NCBI GenBank assembly: GCA_032622095.1
Contig: CP136065.1
Span: forward strand, 115,235,195 to 115,299,194
Direction: 5' to 3'
Length of the DNA stretch: 64,000 nt
From: Siphonodentalium dalli
Taxonomy: Eukaryota; Mollusca; Scaphopoda; Gadilida; Siphonodentaliidae
In this document: in pieces, positions 58,779 through 64,000 of the stretch
How the letters are laid out: each line of letters starts with the position of its first letter
Position numbering within the stretch: position 1 is the first letter of the stretch
Notes under the pieces: model-generated
Told to the model about the DNA's origin: nothing
Database searches by the model: none
Seen by the model: the letters and a program-made list of their open reading frames with translations, nothing else
Position numbers and translations under genes: made by a program

Positions 58779-59443
58779 TCTCCTAGTTTGAAACACCCTG
58801 AAACACCTTTAAAAACCCGCGGTGCGTCGTATAACTAGCAATTAGCAACTAGCATGTCCCCTTCGGCTTTCCATAGATTTCGACGTAATTTGATACTTAG
58901 GAGTACTTGTGTCCGGGAAGTGTTTTGGACGGATCAAATCGTGACCCTGGTCTTGACCTTAAAAATGGTCAATTCAAGGTCAAATCGGGTAAAACTGACG
59001 GATTTCGACGAAATTTGATACCTATGGATACTTTTGTCCGGGGAGTGTTTTGAACGGGTCAAATCGTGACCCCGGCGTGACCTTAACCTTCAATATGGTC
59101 AATCAAATGTCAAATCGGGTAAAACGGATAGATTTCGACGAAATTTGATACATATGGGTACTTTTGTCGGGGGAGTGTTTTGGACGGGTCAAATCATGAC
59201 TCAGACCTGACCTTGACCTTCAAAATTGTCAATTAAAGGTCAAGTCGGGTAAAACGGACGGATTTCGACGAAATTTGATACCTATAGGGGTACTTTTCTC
59301 CGGGGGGGGGGGTGTTTTGGACGGATCAAATCATGACCCTGACCTGACCTTGACTTTCAAAATAGTCAATTCAAGGTCAAATCGCGCTTTTCGCAGGAAA
59401 TCAGATGGGAAACAGCCCGGACAAAGTCGGGCCCATCAGCTAG
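58779..59443 (+). mobile_element. Non-autonomous Helitron with ~128 bp tandem repeats
   Basis: The 3' end has a hairpin (GCCCGGACAAAGTCGGGC) then CATCAG and CTAG (59440-59443), followed by T. The probable 5' end is TCTCCTAGTTTG after A at 58778. The body has four ~128 bp units (about 58872-59400), each with ATTTCGACGAAATTTGATAC and a GACCTTGACCTTCAAAATGG-like block. No Rep/helicase. The 5' end is less sure than the 3' end. Confidence 0.7.
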
Positions 59444-59714
59444 TGTAATAAAGAAGACAGTTGAAGAATGTAATGTATAACACGAGAAACGGGAAAACTT
59501 GATACATGGAAGTATGCAAATTTCTCACATGAAATTTGAAAGCTAGTTTATATTATAATTTATATTTATGGCTAATAATATGATCTTGGTGGCGTTACCA
59601 TTTCTGACTATGGTTTTCTTGTTATTTATGCTTGTGTGGATTGGGCTGAGAGAAAATTGAAAGCTTCAATCTGCATATTCTGTACATGACGCGGTATCGA
59701 CTAGCTCCTTTTAA

Positions 59715-60185
59715 AGGCCCACTTAATTTTCGAATCACCAGATCACATTATATACAACATATTCCATGTTATATACAATTTGAAAGAGGAAGCTCCAAAA
59801 CATTATATTATTAACTGATCAGGTCAAATATACTGGGAACATGTTGTTTTTGTCGTGGTACCAAGGTGTGTCCTGTATTTAGTTTTGATCAGGACTGTAC
59901 TATAAAGTCTATTATACCCAATGGAAGGTGAATAACTCTATCGTCCTGTAAAAGCCAGCTTTGGTCACTAGGACGTAACAACTACAGAGATATCTTAGTT
60001 TGAATTCTGATGTATTCTGGGTTGACAAGGGGGGAAGTCTTGGATTGAATCTCTATCACTTAGTGGACAGTCCTAGACCACAGCTGCTTCGTATTCTGGT
60101 GGAATATATATTTTGTTGGTTCCTCTTCCAAATGGTATATAATATGGAATAATGTTATCTGTGCATTCGAAAATTAAGTGGGCCT
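59715..60185. mobile_element. TTAA-target MITE, 471 bp, TIR AGGCCCACTTAATTTTCGA
   Basis: TTAA (59711-59714), AGGCCCACTTAATTTTCGA, and the inverse TTCGAAAATTAAGTGGGCCT then TTAA (60186-60189). Fragments of the family also occur at 30453, 45540-45626 and 58651. Third TTAA/AGG family in the window. Confidence 0.85.
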
Positions 60186-60739
60186 TTAAGACACGATGTG
60201 TCTTAATTAGATAAGCTTTCAGTCGAGCAACCTTCAGAGTTCAGACAGCGCTGTTCTATACGTGTATACAAGAAAACCATAATCAGAAATGGTAACGCCC
60301 TCAAGATCATATTATTAGCCATAAACATAAAATATAACATAAAATATATTGGTTACCGCCTCAGAATTCCGTTCAAACAACTAATCCTTCAACTTATTAC
60401 AAAAAACTACGACTTATTACTGCAGGTTTCTCATTCACCAAACCAGAAATCTTCTAAATGCGGATCAAAAATCGGAGGCATTGTGTTCCCGACAAGAGTG
60501 CATGGCCCAGCCATTGTTCATACCTAAACATCGAAAGCAATTAACGCGGTCATAATAGTTACATACTGCAACTATAAGGCATCCAGCGAATACACACCCC
60601 ACGAAAACCCGAAATGTGTTGTCGTGCGAGATATCCCATTGATATAGCTCAATTTTACACGGCCAGATTAGCCTTCCTACAATATCCTAAAACAATAAAG
60701 CTTCTCAAATCATCGGCATAGTCAACAGAACGTTCACGA

Positions 60740-61455
60740 CACTTTATAATCGCTCTACATAAGCATGGTCAGATCTATCATCGAATACTGCAACTCTACA
60801 TGGAGCCCACATCACAAATATCAAAGCATTGTGTTAGAGAAATGCAAAGAAAGGCAACGAAACTAGAAGTTCGTCAAATCAAAACTCTATGCTACCGAGA
60901 CCGAATGGTAAGACTCAATCTGCATGATGTCTTTAAAATATGGAATATTTAGAGTAGAGGAGATCTACTCGAGGTATATAAACTGTTGAATGGTCATGAT
61001 GATGATGATGATTATGATATGATTGATAGAACAAACCACTATTATGATGATCGTGTCGTTATTTGTTTAAAATACGTATAAATTGACATATATATACGCA
61101 CCCGTTCCCTCATTAAAATCAACATATTTCGACCATTAGTTCGTCAAACCAAAACTCTATGCTACCGAGACCGAACGATAAGACTCAATCTGATGTCTTT
61201 AAAATATCGAATATTTAGAGGAGATCTAATCGATGTATATAATACCAATGCATGTGACCTATTAGAAAGACATTCATCAGGAAGAACAAGAGGACATAGT
61301 AAAAAGCTACAGATGCCCATTGTTAACAAGGCCATAGGAAAATATTTCTTCACGTAGAGGGTGGTAAATAACTGGAACTCTCTGCCAGACTCCGCTGTTG
61401 AGGCTCCAACACTCGATCAATTCAAAATATACATAGACTCATTCTTCTATTATAT
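60740..61455 (+). pseudogene. Decayed non-LTR reverse transcriptase C-terminus
   Basis: Fragments in changing frames match the end of CR1/L2-like ORF2: RSIIEYCNSTWSPHH near 60765-60810 (usual form LVR..IEY...WSPH), a Lys/Arg-rich QRRATKL-like stretch, a RGDLLEVYKLLNG-like stretch, then RGHSKKLQMP..NKAIGKYFF and NNWNSLPDSAVEAP near 61285-61400. Several stops and frameshifts. A ~270 bp piece is duplicated: 60868-61000 recurs at 61139-61235, and 61005-61137 recurs at 61615-61745. Confidence 0.75.
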
Positions 61456-61737
61456 CAAATACGAGTTCGACGACAAATAATATGTTCAAGTGACTCACAA
61501 GTAAATATCGAATGACGATACATATATTTGTAAACAAGCATTGCAAATAATGTTATTGGGACGAAAAGTCGCAAGACTTGTTCCGTATTATGATGATGAT
61601 AATGATGATGATGATGATGATTATGATATGATTGATAGACCAAACCACTATTATGATGATCGTGTCGTTATTTGTTTAAAATACGTATCAACTTGATTGA
61701 CATATACGCACCCGTTCCCTCATTAAAATCAACATAT
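60994..61737. repeat. Partial tandem duplication with (GAT)n microsatellites
   Basis: The GATGATGATGATGATTATGA runs at about 60997-61015 and 61589-61621 are each followed by the same ~120 bp (GATTGATAGA..CATATTTCGACCATT). They mark the two 3' ends of the duplicated retrotransposon tail. Confidence 0.75.
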
Positions 61738-61739
61738 TT

Positions 61740-62811
61740 CGACCATTTTATGGGACCACCACGAATTCGGGGACCCCCGCAAATAGACCTCCGCAAATAG
61801 GGACCTATTGCGAATTGTCACAACCGGAAAAACCCATTATCTATAAATAAAACGCCCAGCGAACCACAGCTTTCTAGAATCTATAGGACAGTATACACCG
61901 AGGGCGTTAATTACACCCGGAGGGCGAAATGGATAAGTTTATCCGTGCCATTTGAATATAAATAACGATTGAATGACACAATTACCACCTTTTGACTATG
62001 AATGAATGAGCTAGCACGCCCGTCATCCTATAATTAATTAATCCCCGCTACGGGAAGTAAACCAGTTTACGATCGTCAGTAAACCGCACATCGGGCTATG
62101 GCAGTTAAGAGTTTTCCATACTGGGGCTTTTCCCGGGAGCCTATGCTGAACACTGCTCCCACCCTCTGTGCATTAAACAAAAAATTCCAGGCCAAATTTT
62201 TGGGACTCCCCAAACAATTAATAAATAAATCAGAATAATATGAAACAAAATTATATCAGCCTGGTTCTTATTTAGCATATTCCAACATACTACTACAACC
62301 CAAAAACAGTGGAATGGTAAAGTAGCATGATCGGAAGCAAGATCATAAAAGTAGTTCACATAGGTATCTGCTTCTCATCTTTTTGCCAACATTGAAATGC
62401 TATTGAGTGAAAATATAAAGATATGCATTATGTATATAGGGACTTCATATTTGGCCTAAAACATTCACCTCACTATTATAATGGCAGATGCATGCATATA
62501 GAGTGTTCATGTTTGTTAGCCAATGCACTCCATGTGAAATCCTAATTGACTGGACAGAATGTCAGTGCTTGTTTGATTGCTTATGTGTGCACTATCAATG
62601 CTACCATTATATACGAAATAAAATGTTTTGGTAATCAGTGACCGTTGTAAAAGGCTCAGATGGCAAGATGATATTTGCAAATATTTTGCTATAATTTTAA
62701 ACTGTTAACATTCGGATGTCACATTTTGTCATTCAAAATTCTAAATTAACACAGACCATAACTCCTGATAATCCAATAAAATGTACGGACGGCACTCATA
62801 TTGGAACCTGA
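61740..62811. other. AT-rich sequence without recognised features
   Basis: A small inverted block (CCACCACGAATTCGGGGACC) and CCGCAAATAG repeats stand near 61750-61805. Otherwise no repeat, exon or element end could be supported. Confidence 0.5.
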
Positions 62812-63759
62812 CCACATGATGAGATAAGTCCGCGCATCCTTAAACATTGCCCCAGTCTGCGACATCCTCTCAAGATAATGTTTAAAGAGTTTATGGCTAA
62901 TTCTTTCTTTCCACACGAATGGAAACGCGCAAATGTCGTCCCTATATTCAAAAATGGTGATCGAACAAATCCTGGAAACTATAGACCCATATCTCTGCTC
63001 AGCTGTATTGGTAAAGTATATGAGAAATGTATAGCTAAATATCTACTTAAATACCTTACAACGAACAGTTTCCTATGCAAGAACCAAGCTAGATTTCTTC
63101 CTGGGCAATCTACCTCATATCAATTATGTGAAATTTACCATCAAATTAGCAAGTGTCTCGATGAAGATCAGGACATTAGAGTCTTATTCTTTGACATAAG
63201 CAAAGCGTTTGACAAAGTTTGGCATCGTGGCTTACTCTATAAATTAAAAAGTATCGGAATTGAAGGAAACCTCCTCGGATGGATTCAATCCTATCTAAAT
63301 AACCGCGAACAAAGAGTCGTTATTGGCTCCGAATCCTCCTCGTGGGGCAGAGTTAAAGCTGGTGTGCCCCAAGGCTCCGTTATTGGACCGATTCTATTTT
63401 TGATATACATTAACGACATTGTCAAAGGAATTACATGCAATATACGACTATTTTCCGATGATACGTCAATTTCTCTCCCCATTAAAGACCCCATAGAAGA
63501 CGCCAAAATGTTGCAAAGTGATATAAACACATTGGAATCATGGTCAAAGAAATGGTTAGTAAACTTTAATGCTAGTAAATCAGAAGCTATGTGCATATCA
63601 CGCAAACAAACTCCCATGAATCACCCGGACCTGCATATGGGTAACGTACCATTACGAACAGTATCTAACCACAAACATCTGGGAATTATTTTTGAAGACA
63701 ATTGCAGCTGGAAAGCTCATATCGAATATATTTCTAATGAAAGTGTCAATGACACTGTA
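62812..63759 (+). pseudogene. Non-LTR retrotransposon reverse transcriptase, 5'-truncated and interrupted
   Basis: Reverse transcriptase of a CR1/Jockey-like LINE, which copies element RNA at a nicked chromosomal site. A stop lies at 62809, just before the readable homology (DEISPRILK). An ATG at 62878 is inside the domain, so it is not the true start. The motifs are in order: VVPIFKNGD..NYRPISLL, VLFFDISKAFDKVWH (motif A), GVPQGSVIGPILFLIYIND (B), RLFSDDTSI (C, FSDD instead of the common FADD), WLVNFNASKSE (D), HKHLGIIF (E). The catalytic aspartates are present. No endonuclease domain is found upstream. The frame is cut at about 63757 by another repeat, losing the thumb domain. It is therefore not functional as it stands. 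Confidence 0.88.
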
Positions 63760-64000
63760 GCTCAACTTAGGTAGGGGAATAATTTAATGGTTGACAGTAA
63801 ATGGAGGAATAGCAAAGGTGCTAATTGAAATGTCTAACCTGCGCCAAAGGATTTAGTGATGCAAAGAGTAAAATACAAGATGGCTGCTGGCGGCAATGTT
63901 TTTTGGCCAATTGACCCCAAAAGGACTCGTTCCCATCTACGTGTCATTGTTAACATCCATGACAAATTTTATGAAGATCTGACCAAAGCTACGACCTACA
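63760..64000 (-). repeat. Dispersed repeat (GGCCGCC..GCCAT family), inserted in the RT
   Basis: Read in reverse it matches 18560-18900 and 56370-56700, with the GCCGCCAGCAGCCATCTTG block at about 63879-63897. It continues beyond the window. Confidence 0.6.

Larger units (their letters stand above)
45331..64000 (+). other. Intron 2 of the SLC5 gene, probably to the window end
   Basis: Starts GTGAGT. No further exon-like segment with SLC5 motifs flanked by splice sites was seen. If the gene is intact, exons 3 onward lie beyond 64000. The alternative is that I missed a short exon, or the gene is broken. Confidence 0.5.

Noticed and set aside
61455-61643. His-rich minus-strand peptide
   Set aside because: Produced by the (GAT)n microsatellite.
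45331-64000. SLC5 exon 3
   Set aside because: No segment encoding the rest of TM3/TM4 with splice sites was found by reading; the candidates lacked family residues.

Overview
This window is nuclear DNA of an invertebrate animal. The evidence is an SLC5-type sodium/solute symporter gene with two spliced exons, a tRNA-derived SINE, CR1/L2-like non-LTR reverse transcriptase pieces, a Ty3/gypsy-like gag-protease piece, Helitrons, TTAA-target DNA transposons and many hairpin MITEs. The base composition is AT-rich. I cannot name the species. The repeat style (long inverted-repeat elements, wandering GGAC/GTCC tails, deuterostome- or mollusc-like SINE tails) suggests a marine invertebrate, but that is inference.

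Only one conserved host gene is visible. An SLC5 gene, closest in style to the SLC5A8/A12/A6 monocarboxylate/multivitamin branch, has exon 1 at 17531-17899 and exon 2 at 45265-45330 on the + strand. Both exons have consensus splice sites and phase-0 junctions, separated by a 27.4 kb intron. I found no exon 3 before the window ends. A second possible gene is an unrecognised intronless ORF of 201 codons (4523-5128), which has a TATA-like box and a poly(A) signal and sits between copies of one repeat.

Layout. 1-3593: inverted repeat with two near-identical 1,133 bp arms around a purine-rich spacer. 3594-5730: ~330 bp repeat units around the 201-codon ORF. 5817-9060: minisatellites and AT-rich repeats. 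9216-16270: composite element A1, with inverted arms built from ~355 bp tandem units, a gag-protease fragment, a SINE, and a head-to-tail array of three Helitrons. 16271-17530: upstream region of the SLC5 gene. 17900-45264: intron 1. It holds element B' (19025-26838, TSD GAACCC) inserted in an older Helitron, a piggyBac-like element (27667-29251), and composite element A2, which is split by a second B copy in inverse orientation (31296-38623, TSD AAAAAT). 45331-64000: TTAA elements, hairpin MITEs, a 3.5 kb TIR element carrying a recurring CATTACACTAACG motif, Helitron and minisatellite blocks, and two reverse-transcriptase remnants.

The window contains its own internal controls. Several elements occur both as filled sites and as paralogous empty sites, so target-site duplications and exact ends can be read directly: Helitron A|T, TTAA, and 6 bp for B. 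The best candidate for something undescribed is the shared design of the A and B families and perhaps the 1-3593 element. All have very long terminal inverted repeats with internal tandem sub-repeats. A and B have no transposase that I can see and carry dead retroelement fragments duplicated passively inside the element.
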